DNA of 64,000 nucleotides from Enterococcus sp. DIV0212c. GTDB lineage: Bacteria > Bacillota > Bacilli > Lactobacillales > Enterococcaceae. Under the pieces are notes generated by a model. The model saw nothing but the letters and a program-made list of their open reading frames with translations, did no database searches and was not told where the DNA came from. Where the stretch lies: positions 57,758 through 121,757 of the forward strand of contig NZ_JAFREN010000025.1 in NCBI RefSeq assembly GCF_017377505.1. The letters run 5' to 3'. A program made the position numbers and the translations under genes. This document shows, piece after piece, positions 36,729 through 45,268 of this stretch. The first letter of the stretch is position 1. Each line of letters starts with the position of its first letter.

Positions 36729-38009
36729 TTAAGCTTCACCAGATTCTTCCAATTCAAATGCAGCGTTTTTTTCAGGAATCTTATTTACGATGAAAAAGGC
36801 AACTGCTGCAAGAACCATAATAATGATTGAGATATAAAATCCCATTTCTCGTGTTCCTGAGGCATCGGAAATTACACCTGTGATCGTAGGGGCGAAGATG
36901 GATGCACTTAAGCCGAAAAAGTTTGATATACCAAGAGTTGTACCTAAAATCAACGGATTAGCTTGATCACTAATAAATGAAATAATAATCGGTTCAACTG
37001 CTAATTTTCCTAAAAAGCCATAAAGAATCAAAGCGATTAGTAACAAAGAAGAATTATTGGCTGTTACAGTTAGTAACAACATAGCTGCAGCACCTAATTC
37101 AAGTGCTAAAATAATCGATATTTTTTTTGATTGCCATTTATCAGAAATACGGCTGAAAATCAATGCACCAGGAATCGCAGCAAATGCCACTAAGGCAGAT
37201 GAAAACCCGATTGCAAGTCCTTTAAAGCCTCGTTCATCTTGTAAAAATGCCGGTAGCCAAGTTACTACCATATAATAACCATAACAAGTGCCAAAATATA
37301 ACAAATAAGAAACGAGCATTTTAGGTGAAAAAAGTCCTTTTGGTTGTTTGTCAGAAGTGGCAGCAGATTGTTTCGTTGCTTCTGACTCTACCGTAGTTGG
37401 TATAGGCGTATCTTTTTTTGAGTTCGGTTTGATTCCAAAGGTAAAAGCAAGAATCATAGTAACGATCAGGCCAAAACAAAGGAACATCATAGACTGCCAA
37501 GGCAAATCAAGTTGTTTCACTAAAAGGCTTGAAAGAATCATACCAATTCCCATTCCGACGGCTGATCCGCTGTTGATGATTGCTGTAGAAAGTCCTTTTC
37601 GTTGTTGAGGGATACTTTCAGATGAAAGTGAGAAAGCCGCACCGTAATAAGAACCGCACCCTAATCCGGCAAGCACACTTGCAAAATAAATCATAGTCAA
37701 AGACTGAGCCTGCGTGATCATAAAGGCAGCTAGCCCAAATAAAATAAATCCTGGAATCATCACTGTTTTTTTCCCAAGGCGATCAACTAACATTCCTGCT
37801 GGAATCTGCATACTAGTTGCTCCAAAGAAATAACAACTGGATATTAAACCCATTTGAGCATTGGTATGAAATCCAACGGTTCCTTGAATCTCAGAAAATA
37901 GCGGGGTCAATGAAGCACGATAAATCCAAATAGTTACCCAGCCCAAGCATAATAACACAACAATTCTCTTCCAATAATGTTTGTCGATTTTTTCACCATT
38001 TGTCTTCAT
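36729..38009 (-). CDS. MFS transporter, anion:cation symporter-like
   Basis: This 426-residue major-facilitator protein has twelve predicted helices. The loop-2 motif is GMLVDRLGKKTVM (about 75-87). A long Ser/Thr/Glu-rich central loop (about 203-225) lies between the halves, and PEPxxISF-like PIIISFISDQA is in the second half. The first loop (WIYRASLTPLFSEIQ) is like the ACS/organic-anion group (GudP, GarP). The neighbouring glyoxylate/glycerate genes and a CdaR-type regulator make a small hydroxy- or keto-acid the likely cargo, by inference only. AGGAGG precedes the ATG. A cre-like half site lies in its upstream region. Confidence 0.82.
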   Translation of the reverse strand: MKTNGEKIDKHYWKRIVVLLCLGWVTIWIYRASLTPLFSEIQGTVGFHTNAQMGLISSCYFFGATSMQIPAGMLVDRLGKKTVMIPGFILFGLAAFMITQAQSLTMIYFASVLAGLGCGSYYGAAFSLSSESIPQQRKGLSTAIINSGSAVGMGIGMILSSLLVKQLDLPWQSMMFLCFGLIVTMILAFTFGIKPNSKKDTPIPTTVESEATKQSAATSDKQPKGLFSPKMLVSYLLYFGTCYGYYMVVTWLPAFLQDERGFKGLAIGFSSALVAFAAIPGALIFSRISDKWQSKKISIILALELGAAAMLLLTVTANNSSLLLIALILYGFLGKLAVEPIIISFISDQANPLILGTTLGISNFFGLSASIFAPTITGVISDASGTREMGFYISIIIMVLAAVAFFIVNKIPEKNAAFELEESGEA

Positions 38010-38072
38010 TTTCTTCCTCCTGTAACTTCTTTATTTTTGATTTAGTGATTAAAATATTGATAAAAAACAAAA

Positions 38073-38086
38073 TGTAAACGCTTTTT
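38073..38086. promoter_or_regulatory. cre-like site upstream of the MFS gene
   Basis: On the minus strand AAAAAGCGTTTACA matches twelve of fourteen positions of the common CcpA box TGAAAGCGTTTACA. It lies 64-77 nt before the transporter start. Confidence 0.45.
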
Positions 38087-38212
38087 TATATCATATTAAG
38101 AAACGAAAATTATTACATGAGTCATTTTAACTAATAATTTTAAAATTATTTGCTCTGTTTGGACAAATACATCCTTGTATTCATCAATTATACTATCTTC
38201 AAGATTTTATTT

Positions 38213-38227
38213 TGTAAGCGTTTTACA
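38213..38227. promoter_or_regulatory. cre-like site upstream of carbonic anhydrase
   Basis: TGTAAGCGTTTTACA is a near-palindrome that equals a CcpA box with one extra base. It lies about 20 nt after a TATACT -10 candidate (38189-38194), a position where a bound repressor would block elongation. Confidence 0.4.
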
Positions 38228-38246
38228 AGAGAAAGGATAGTTTAAC

Positions 38247-38945
38247 ATGGAAAAAGAGATAGAGTGGGGTTATTCTTTGGAAAATGGACCTGATACGTGG
38301 ATAAACTTATGTGATGATTATCGACAAGCCTGTAATCGATATATGCAGTCGCCTATTGCTTTGGCTAAAGATAAAGTCACAAATCAATTGGAAAAAGACA
38401 CATTAACAATTGAGTATTTGTGTGATGAATTTCAAATACAGTGGTCTAAACACACATTTCATTTTATTCCAAAGTCAAACAAAAATAAAGTGTATTTTGA
38501 TCGCAAATGTTTTTATCTTGATGATATCCATTTTCATATTCCCAGTGAACATACTCTTGACGGACAAGTCCATCCAATTGAGTTCCATTTTGTCCATCAC
38601 TCTGAAGCGGATGAACCTTTGGTTATTGCCGTATTATTTAAAAAAATAGTAGGGAATGAAGAGCTTTTGCAAATCGAAGAAAGTTGCACGACTATCAATT
38701 GGGATTTAAGAAAAAAGAATCTAAAATTAAATCCTTCTGTATTTATCTCTAAACCTGTTGAATATTATGCTTATTACGGATCATATACAACCCCGCCTTG
38801 CGTTGGAAATGTTCAATGGATCGTAGTTTCAAAGGCGTCCTCACTGTTTAGTAAGACAATTTTGAAGTTAGTAAAAGAAAAAGACTGGGCAAGTAACAAT
38901 CGTCCAATTCAACCACAAGAACAAAAAAAGATTTGGCATACATAA
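38247..38945 (+). CDS. Alpha-type carbonic anhydrase without signal peptide
   Basis: This 232-residue alpha-carbonic anhydrase reversibly hydrates CO2. Zinc His ligands appear in DIHFHIPSEH (His at about 94 and 96) and EFHFVHH (about 113). The gatekeeper Thr lies in YYGSYTTPPC (about 176-185), and the C-terminal NNRPIQP is present. Unlike most bacterial alpha enzymes, it begins MEKEIEWGYSLENGPDTW with no hydrophobic signal, so it should be cytoplasmic. AAAGGA precedes the ATG at suitable spacing. It diverges from the MFS gene and ends facing the pucR-type gene. It may handle CO2 released by the nearby carboligase, but that is a guess. Confidence 0.88.
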   Translation: MEKEIEWGYSLENGPDTWINLCDDYRQACNRYMQSPIALAKDKVTNQLEKDTLTIEYLCDEFQIQWSKHTFHFIPKSNKNKVYFDRKCFYLDDIHFHIPSEHTLDGQVHPIEFHFVHHSEADEPLVIAVLFKKIVGNEELLQIEESCTTINWDLRKKNLKLNPSVFISKPVEYYAYYGSYTTPPCVGNVQWIVVSKASSLFSKTILKLVKEKDWASNNRPIQPQEQKKIWHT

Positions 38946-38964
38946 TTGTGCCAAATCTTTTTAG
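38926..38964. terminator. Bidirectional terminator after carbonic anhydrase
   Basis: AAAAAGATTTGGCA pairs with TGCCAAATCTTTTT across a 10-nt loop. It overlaps the last codons and stop of the gene and can also serve the convergent regulator gene. Confidence 0.85.
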
Positions 38965-39023
38965 GTAAATACGTAAAAAACGCTAGGGACTTAAACGGAC
39001 TATCCTTCAATAATGTCTCATTT

Positions 39024-40649
39024 CTAGCTATTTTTGTCCGCGCTTTCATTTTCTGAAAGAGATAAAGCAACGCGTAATTTAAGCGATAACTTGGAATCAT
39101 CAACGGGTTGTCCAAATAATTGATTACATTTTTCTATTCGATATTTTACTGTATTGCGATGGACAAACAGTTGGTCAGCAGTTTCAGAAATTTTACACTG
39201 ACAGTCCAAATAAGTAGTCAGCGTTTTTCGAAGTTCTTGATTCGTTTGATTGGTTGGATAGGCAAGACTTTTCAGGATAGATTGGCAGAAATGCTGCATC
39301 TCTTCTTCTGAAACATTTTCAGCTATCCGATTGATTCCTTGAATAGTATTATAAAAAACGAAATTCTTTTTAGTAGGTCTATTTTCTAGAGAACTTTTTG
39401 CTTCTTTGTATGAAAAGTGAAATAAGCTAAGTTGATTAACTGGATCACCTACGCCAAAGCTAAGTGAGATAGTTAATAGTTTAAATGTTTTATCATAGAG
39501 CTCTTCTAAAGTTGACTGTAAATCCTTCTTGTCTTTAAAAAGCAACACGAATTGATTATCTTCATCTGTAGGCAATAGTAACAAGTTAGAATTGGTTTTT
39601 GTTAAATATTCTTCTAGGAAATCATAGATAAACAAATCGATTTCCTTTTCATAAAAAGACTTATTTTTTGGTACTTGAATCGATACAACCACAACTCGGT
39701 AATAATTTGAGTCAAGGGAATCAATAATTGGATACTGTTTTACAAAATCCATAGACGGTCCGTTTTTTTCTGAATGTAACAAATTATGAAATAGGTGCAA
39801 TTTTACTGAACGGTTTTCATGCTTGATCGTTTGTTCTTTATAGATTGAAAGTGCCAGAACAATCAAGGACTGTTCAATAGCAAACTGAGAAAAAGGATAG
39901 ACTAACTGATCAACCTTGAAAAGAACTAATAAATAAGGAATATAACTATCTGAGTTGATGGGGATGAGATTGACTAAAGTATGCTCACCTTCATCGATTT
40001 TAAATAAAAAAGACTCTTTTTTTGCTTCTTGTTGTTTCGCTGTTAATTGGGTTAAAAGCTCTTTTTTCTTAGCAGGTGTCAAAAATTCTTCCACAGTATG
40101 ATTTCGACTAGAAGTAGCCAAGTGACCAAATGGATCGATCAACATAATCGGCTGTTTGATCATATGGCTCAATTGGTCAATCAAGACTGAGGTAGAAGCC
40201 CCTTTAAAAAGCAATTCAGCAAATTTTTGCTGTATTTCAAGCGAAAAAAAGATTTCTTCCGTTTGATCGGACCAAAGATAACTTAGCAATTTATGCGAAA
40301 TATCTCCCAAAGTCATATTCATTGGAATTTGAATAATTGGAAAGTTTAATGAATCTGCAAAATCAATGACTTTTTTGCTGATTTTTGGTATGTAACGACC
40401 TATTTTTACTGCTAAACCAGCGCTTGGAAGGCTATTTAAGTGTGCAATCAGTTCACATAAATCATCAGGCGAATCTCTATAGGCCATTCCTGTTGTCAAC
40501 AACAAAGAATGAGGGGATAAGTAATTTGCAACGTCAGGTGTTTCTGAGATTTCAACTGTATGCAGTGGAACATCTAAATTTGCTTGAGTGTTTAAAACAA
40601 CTAAGTCTGTAAAACGTGGAATCGTTAAAATTTCTTTCAGGTTTTTCAT
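39024..40649 (-). CDS. PucR/CdaR-type transcriptional regulator
   Basis: This 541-residue protein has the PucR architecture: an N-terminal PUCR ligand domain (about 5-125; IPRFTDLVVLNTQANLDVPLHTVEI, with LLTTGMAYRDS), a central GGDEF-like degenerate region (about 285-410) and a C-terminal HTH_30 motif (about 475-530; YLDCQCKISETADQLFVHRNTVKYRIEK). Relatives regulate purine, allantoin or carbohydrate-diacid breakdown; CdaR controls glycerate genes in E. coli. AAAGGAGG precedes the ATG. It follows the IclR gene by 46 nt on the same strand and probably helps control the divergent carboligase operon. Confidence 0.85.
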   Translation of the reverse strand: MKNLKEILTIPRFTDLVVLNTQANLDVPLHTVEISETPDVANYLSPHSLLLTTGMAYRDSPDDLCELIAHLNSLPSAGLAVKIGRYIPKISKKVIDFADSLNFPIIQIPMNMTLGDISHKLLSYLWSDQTEEIFFSLEIQQKFAELLFKGASTSVLIDQLSHMIKQPIMLIDPFGHLATSSRNHTVEEFLTPAKKKELLTQLTAKQQEAKKESFLFKIDEGEHTLVNLIPINSDSYIPYLLVLFKVDQLVYPFSQFAIEQSLIVLALSIYKEQTIKHENRSVKLHLFHNLLHSEKNGPSMDFVKQYPIIDSLDSNYYRVVVVSIQVPKNKSFYEKEIDLFIYDFLEEYLTKTNSNLLLLPTDEDNQFVLLFKDKKDLQSTLEELYDKTFKLLTISLSFGVGDPVNQLSLFHFSYKEAKSSLENRPTKKNFVFYNTIQGINRIAENVSEEEMQHFCQSILKSLAYPTNQTNQELRKTLTTYLDCQCKISETADQLFVHRNTVKYRIEKCNQLFGQPVDDSKLSLKLRVALSLSENESADKNS

Positions 40650-40695
40650 GATAATCCCTCCTTTATTTTAAGAGCAAATAGGTGTGCAAAGTAAA

Positions 40696-41463
40696 TTATT
40701 TAGTTTTAAAAGATAAAGCGGCCACTTCTTGTTTGGCTAAATTGACGACCGTTTTGATTTTTGCTGCATTGATTCTAATGGTTGGTATCGATATGCTGAT
40801 TGCTGCAATGATTTGGTTGGCAGAATTAAAAATCGGTATTGCAATACAAAAAACTCCTAGTTCACATTCTTCATTATCAACCGCATATTGTTGTTTTTTA
40901 ATCTGTTGAAGTTCTTCCAGCAACTTTTGTTTATTAGTGATTGTATTTTTGGTTAAAGAGTGCAATTCAATCGTTTTTAGATAATCGTCTAATTCTTTAT
41001 CTGAAAAAGCGGATAAAAATAATTTCCCTGCTCCAGTGCAGTATAAAGGCGCCTTTTTCCCGATTTTTTGAGTAATACTTAAGATTCTTTCTTGGCTGTC
41101 TATCGAATTGATGTACTCCAGCTGATTCCCAGCTTGAACTGATAAACAAGTAGCTTCTGCTAGTGCGGAAGACAGGTGATAAAGAGTGGATTGTGTGAAT
41201 TGAATCAAACTTTCAGCAGAAACTAAATTTGCTGAAATATTTTCAAATTTGTTAGAGAGCGAATAATACTGAGTTTCGGGATTTTGGCTTATGTAGCCTA
41301 AAGTCATAAGCGTATATAGAAATCTCAGTGCAGTTGATTTTGGAAGCTCCGCTTTTTGTGCAAGTTCGACAAGAGACATTTCTTGCCTAGCGCTAGTAAA
41401 ACTTTCAATGATAGCAAATGTCTTGATGACTGATTGATTTAATTTTACTTTTTTTTCGTTCAT
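40696..41463 (-). CDS. IclR family transcriptional regulator
   Basis: This 255-residue IclR-type protein has an N-terminal winged helix (about 10-70; MSLVELAQKAELPKSTALRFLYTL) and a C-terminal effector domain (about 80-250) with the typical GAGKLFLSAFSDKELDDYL, QQYAVDNEECELGVFCIAIPIF and SISIPTIR segments. IclR proteins sense small organic acids; in E. coli IclR and AllR respond to glyoxylate or pyruvate. It is divergent from, and 178 nt away from, the carboligase gene, the classic layout for a local regulator. AGGAGG precedes the ATG. Confidence 0.9.
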   Translation of the reverse strand: MNEKKVKLNQSVIKTFAIIESFTSARQEMSLVELAQKAELPKSTALRFLYTLMTLGYISQNPETQYYSLSNKFENISANLVSAESLIQFTQSTLYHLSSALAEATCLSVQAGNQLEYINSIDSQERILSITQKIGKKAPLYCTGAGKLFLSAFSDKELDDYLKTIELHSLTKNTITNKQKLLEELQQIKKQQYAVDNEECELGVFCIAIPIFNSANQIIAAISISIPTIRINAAKIKTVVNLAKQEVAALSFKTK

Positions 41464-41580
41464 TATATCCTCCTACTTGTTTTTCTTTTTATCCAGATTT
41501 GTCCATCATGTACAAAATAAGGATTTGCTTTTCGTGTAAAAGCGTTAAAGACCCCTTCATGGAGTCATGGTAACATGTTG

Positions 41581-41610
41581 TTTAGTGAAACGCAATGCCA
41601 CTTAGTGGAA
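41581..41610. promoter_or_regulatory. Direct repeats in the divergent regulator/carboligase gap
   Basis: TTTAGTGAAA (41581-41590) and CTTAGTGGAA (41601-41610) repeat exactly 20 bp, two helical turns, apart. The second is part of CCACTTAGTGG. They lie 32-61 nt before the carboligase start and could bind the IclR or PucR-type regulator. A weak cre-like TGTAAAAGCGTTAAA lies at 41535-41549. Confidence 0.4.
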
Positions 41611-41641
41611 TTTGATCAAATAATAGAAAGAAGGAATTTAG

Positions 41642-43315
41642 ATGAAAGCTGCAGAAGCAATTGTTCAAATTATGGTCAAAGAAGGAATAAAAGATGCTTT
41701 TGGTATACCAGGAGCAGGAATAAATCCGGTGTATAAGTATTTGGAAGCGGCACCAATCGAACATTATTGTATGCGTCATGAAGAAGCTTGTGTACACGCA
41801 GCAGATGGGTATTATCGGGCAACACATGAAATTGCATTAGCTATTTGTACGTCTGGTCCTGGCGCAACAAACTTTGTGACAGGTCTATACACAGCAAACA
41901 TTGATTCGATCCCAGTTCTTGCCATTACAGGTCAGGCAAATAGCTGGCAAATGAAACAAGATGCCTTCCAATGTGTGGATATGGTAAGTATTGCATCTAC
42001 AGTTTGTAAGAAAGTTTATTGTCCTTTAGATGCGCAAGAAATTCCAACAATTTTGCGCGAAGCATTTTATATTATGCGCTCAGGGAAACCCGGACCAGTC
42101 CTACTTGATTTACCTCTTGATATTCAGCAAGTAGAAATTGATTTTGACATCAATGACTATGAACCGAAGAAAGTTGAAACAGTCAAAGCAGCATCAACTC
42201 AAATCAATCAAGTTCTGGATATGATCACTGAAGCGAAATCTCCAGTTATTATCATGGGAGGCGGTGTAATCTTAGCCAAAGCAGAACAAGAATTGATTCA
42301 ATTTGCAGAAAAACTTCAAATTCCGATTATTCAAACCTACATGGCTAAAGGTGGCGTTCCAGTGAATCATCCACTTAATGCTGGACATGCAGGAATCCAA
42401 GTTGGACAACCAATCGGCAATAAAATTTTCTTGGATTCTGATCTAGTTATTGGAATCGGTAATCGCTTTACGGATCGTCATACTGGAAACTTGGAGGTAT
42501 ATAGAAAAGGACGTAAATTCATTCACATTGATATTGAAGCAAACCAAATCGGAAAAGTATTTACACCAGATCTAGGCATCGTCTCAGATGCAAAAGAAGC
42601 GTTGAGTGATTTATTAGCTACTGTTGAATCACGCAAGATGACTCAAGTAAACAGAGCGGGTGTTAGTGAAATCCCTCAATTAAGAAAAGAATTAGCTAGA
42701 AAAACGGATTTTGATAATACACCAATCATGCCGCACCGAGTATTTAGAGAAATGAATCTCTTTTTCGATGACAATACAATGTACACTGCTGGCTGTGGTA
42801 TCACTCAAATTTGGAGTGGTCAGCTGCAAGACATCGAAAAACCACGTCGCTACTTGCCATCAGGTGGTGCAGGAACATTGGGCTTTGAAGTACCTGCTGC
42901 TTTTGGTGCAAAAGTTGCTGATCCAAATGCAACGTCAGTCACTGTACTTGGCGATTTTGGTTTTACCTTTATGGGAGAAGAAATCGCAGTTGCCGCAGCA
43001 TTTAAAAAACCGATCATTGTAGTTATTGTCAATAATGCCTATCTAGGATTGATTCGCCAAAATCAAATTTCAGCTTATGATTTTGAGTACGGTGTAGATA
43101 TGCCTTATAACCAAGATGGATTGATTGATTATGTAAAAGTTGCTGAAGGATTTGGTTGTTTAGGCGAACGAGTATTTGATCCAAATGAAATTGCAGGTGC
43201 CTTCAAACGTGCAGCAGATTCTGGGAAAACATATGTGATTGATATTATTTGTGAACCAGAACAACTATGTGATATGGGTGGCGCAGTTGACCAAATTAAA
43301 AACTTTGGAGACTAA
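41642..43315 (+). CDS. gcl: Glyoxylate carboligase-family ThDP enzyme
   Basis: This 557-residue ThDP/FAD-type carboligase is similar along its whole length to E. coli Gcl (FGIPGAGINP, GKPGPVLLDLP, GIGNRFTDRHTG, IDIEANQIGKVFTPDLGIVSDAK). The ThDP-binding block GDFGFTFMGEEIAVAA...VNNAYLGLIR lies near 440-480. Gcl joins two glyoxylates into tartronate semialdehyde and CO2. Glu47 in MRHEEACVHAADGY aligns with Val51 of E. coli Gcl, where other enzymes of the superfamily carry the catalytic Glu. The C-terminus is about 35 residues shorter. The substrate may therefore differ, but the following genes fit tartronate-semialdehyde use. It is first in a five-gene operon. Confidence 0.8.
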   Translation: MKAAEAIVQIMVKEGIKDAFGIPGAGINPVYKYLEAAPIEHYCMRHEEACVHAADGYYRATHEIALAICTSGPGATNFVTGLYTANIDSIPVLAITGQANSWQMKQDAFQCVDMVSIASTVCKKVYCPLDAQEIPTILREAFYIMRSGKPGPVLLDLPLDIQQVEIDFDINDYEPKKVETVKAASTQINQVLDMITEAKSPVIIMGGGVILAKAEQELIQFAEKLQIPIIQTYMAKGGVPVNHPLNAGHAGIQVGQPIGNKIFLDSDLVIGIGNRFTDRHTGNLEVYRKGRKFIHIDIEANQIGKVFTPDLGIVSDAKEALSDLLATVESRKMTQVNRAGVSEIPQLRKELARKTDFDNTPIMPHRVFREMNLFFDDNTMYTAGCGITQIWSGQLQDIEKPRRYLPSGGAGTLGFEVPAAFGAKVADPNATSVTVLGDFGFTFMGEEIAVAAAFKKPIIVVIVNNAYLGLIRQNQISAYDFEYGVDMPYNQDGLIDYVKVAEGFGCLGERVFDPNEIAGAFKRAADSGKTYVIDIICEPEQLCDMGGAVDQIKNFGD

Positions 43316-43356
43316 AAGTAAACACACTAACTAAGTTAATAAAAGGAGAGAATAGA

Positions 43357-44259
43357 ATGAAAGAGAATATTGAAACGTACTTTGATTTAGGCTTGATCCA
43401 ATGGATGAGTTATCCGCCAAAAAATTACGATTTAAAAGAAACCCTGCTACAAATAGCTAAAGATCCTGATTTTCGTGCAATTGAAATCACGCAAATCAAA
43501 GATGACCAGACACGTTTAGAAGTGAAACAATTATTAGAACAATCAGGATTAAGAGTGGGCTACGGCGCTCAGCCACGTTTATTAGGCCCAGGACTTAATC
43601 CAAATGCTCTGAACGAAGCAGACCGCCTTGAAGCAGAAAAAACATTGATCGAAGCTGTTGATGAAGCTGAATATTTAGGCGCTAAAGGAATTGCCTTTTT
43701 ATCAGGACATTGGGAAGAAGCCACCAAAGATAAGGCATACTCGCAGTTATTGAAGACTACGATCAATGTATGTAAATATGCTGCGACTAAAAAGATGATG
43801 GTAGAGCTAGAGGTTTTCGATTACGATATGGACAAAAAAGCTTTGATTGGACCAGCGCCATTAGCTGCAGAATTTGCCGCTGATGTTCGAAAATATTGTA
43901 ATAATTTTGGCTTGATCGTTGACTTATCTCATTTCCCAACGACATATGAAACAAGTAAATTTGTGATTCAAACAACTCGTCCATACATCACGCATTTACA
44001 CATTGGAAATGCTGTTGTGAAAGAAGGGTGTGACGCATATGGTGATCAACATCCAAGATTTGGGTTTCCAAACAGTGCCAATGATGTAGCTGAACTAACC
44101 GATTTTTTCAAAATTTGTAAAGAGGAAGGATTATTTAATAAAAACGAACCAATGATCCTTTCATTTGAAGTAACGCCTCGTGATCATGAAGATGCTGATG
44201 TGATCGTTGCACAAACAAAACGTACAATCAATCGTGCATGGTCACTTTTAGAAGAATAA
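43357..44259 (+). CDS. TIM-barrel isomerase, hydroxypyruvate isomerase-like
   Basis: This 300-residue protein of the AP-endonuclease-2/xylose-isomerase-like TIM-barrel superfamily carries likely metal ligands: Glu in MMVELEVFDYD (about 149-159), Asp and His in GLIVDLSHFPT (near 187-197), His in ITHLHIGNAV (near 210-219) and Glu in ILSFEVTPRDHED near 268. In the Gcl pathway the matching enzyme is Hyi, which converts tartronate semialdehyde and hydroxypyruvate. This one is about 40 residues longer than E. coli Hyi and begins with an unusual QWMSYPPKNYDLKETLLQIA segment. Its substrate is inferred from context only. Confidence 0.75.
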   Translation: MKENIETYFDLGLIQWMSYPPKNYDLKETLLQIAKDPDFRAIEITQIKDDQTRLEVKQLLEQSGLRVGYGAQPRLLGPGLNPNALNEADRLEAEKTLIEAVDEAEYLGAKGIAFLSGHWEEATKDKAYSQLLKTTINVCKYAATKKMMVELEVFDYDMDKKALIGPAPLAAEFAADVRKYCNNFGLIVDLSHFPTTYETSKFVIQTTRPYITHLHIGNAVVKEGCDAYGDQHPRFGFPNSANDVAELTDFFKICKEEGLFNKNEPMILSFEVTPRDHEDADVIVAQTKRTINRAWSLLEE

Positions 44260-44278
44260 AGAAAGGAGAGAAACAAAA

Positions 44279-45241
44279 ATGAATATTGTGGTTTTGGATG
44301 GCTATACTGAAAATCCTGGAGATTTATCTTGGAGTAGTTTAGAAAAATTAGGGAATCTGACCGTTTATGATCGAAGTCCTCTTTCTGAGGCTGAATTGGT
44401 CAAACGAATTGGAGATGCTCAAGTCGTTTTAACGAATAAAACACCTCTTACGAAAAAAGTTATACAAGAGGCAAAACAATTAAAATATATTGGTGTATTA
44501 GCAACTGGTTATAACGTAGTCGATGTGATCGCTGCAAAAGAGCTGGGAATCATTGTAACAAATATTCCAACTTATGGAACAGACACAGTGGCTCAATATA
44601 CTATCGCATTACTTTTGGAACTAGCTCACCATATTGGTGCTCATTCAGATAGTGTGAAACATGGAGATTGGACGAACTCGAAAGATTGGTGCTATTGGAA
44701 TTATCCGCAAATCGAACTTTCAGGAAAAACATTAGGAATCATTGGTTACGGAAGAATCGGACAAAGAGTTGGAGAGATAGCAGCTGCGTTGGGAATGAAG
44801 GTTATTGCAACAAATGGGGAACTAGAAGAAAGAGATCAAAACGGAACGAAATTGGTTAGCTTAGAGCAACTCTTTGCTGAATCAGATATTATTTCATTAC
44901 ATTGTCCATTAGTACCTGAAAATGAAGGGATTATCAACGTTGAAAACATTGGGAAAATGAAAACAGGTGTTTTGATCATTAATGATTCTCGAGGTCAATT
45001 GATCAATGAAAAAGATTTAGCACAAGCACTAGATTCAGGTAAGGTTGGAGCGGCAGCGGTAGATGTTGTATCTGAAGAACCGATCCGTGCAGAAAATCCA
45101 TTGTTGCAAGCTAAAAATATCATTATTACTCCACACATTGCTTGGGCATCAAAAGAAGCTCGCTCACGCTTAATGGAAATTGCAGTCGACAATGTCAGTG
45201 CATATCTCAATGGTACACCCAAAAATAGAGTAAACAAGTAG
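44279..45241 (+). CDS. D-2-hydroxyacid dehydrogenase, hydroxypyruvate reductase-like
   Basis: This 320-residue NAD(P)-dependent dehydrogenase of the D-isomer family has a substrate domain at the ends and a Rossmann domain (about 100-290) with GIIGYGRIGQRV (near 155-166). The catalytic set appears as Arg in NDSRGQLI (near 236-243), Glu in VVSEEPI (near 264-270) and His in ITPHIAW (near 285-291). The best family fit is glycerate dehydrogenase/hydroxypyruvate reductase, giving D-glycerate. That product is the substrate of the kinase encoded next, which supports the call. AAAGGAG precedes the ATG. Confidence 0.87.
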   Translation: MNIVVLDGYTENPGDLSWSSLEKLGNLTVYDRSPLSEAELVKRIGDAQVVLTNKTPLTKKVIQEAKQLKYIGVLATGYNVVDVIAAKELGIIVTNIPTYGTDTVAQYTIALLLELAHHIGAHSDSVKHGDWTNSKDWCYWNYPQIELSGKTLGIIGYGRIGQRVGEIAAALGMKVIATNGELEERDQNGTKLVSLEQLFAESDIISLHCPLVPENEGIINVENIGKMKTGVLIINDSRGQLINEKDLAQALDSGKVGAAAVDVVSEEPIRAENPLLQAKNIIITPHIAWASKEARSRLMEIAVDNVSAYLNGTPKNRVNK

Positions 45242-45268
45242 TTTTTAATGAATGATGGAGGGGGAAAT

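Noticed and set aside
41642-43315. Simple annotation as acetolactate synthase because of the Glu
   Set aside because: Whole-length similarity, including the IDIEANQIGKV and DLGIVSDAK blocks, and the glycerate genes favour the Gcl family; the Glu is reported as an oddity instead.
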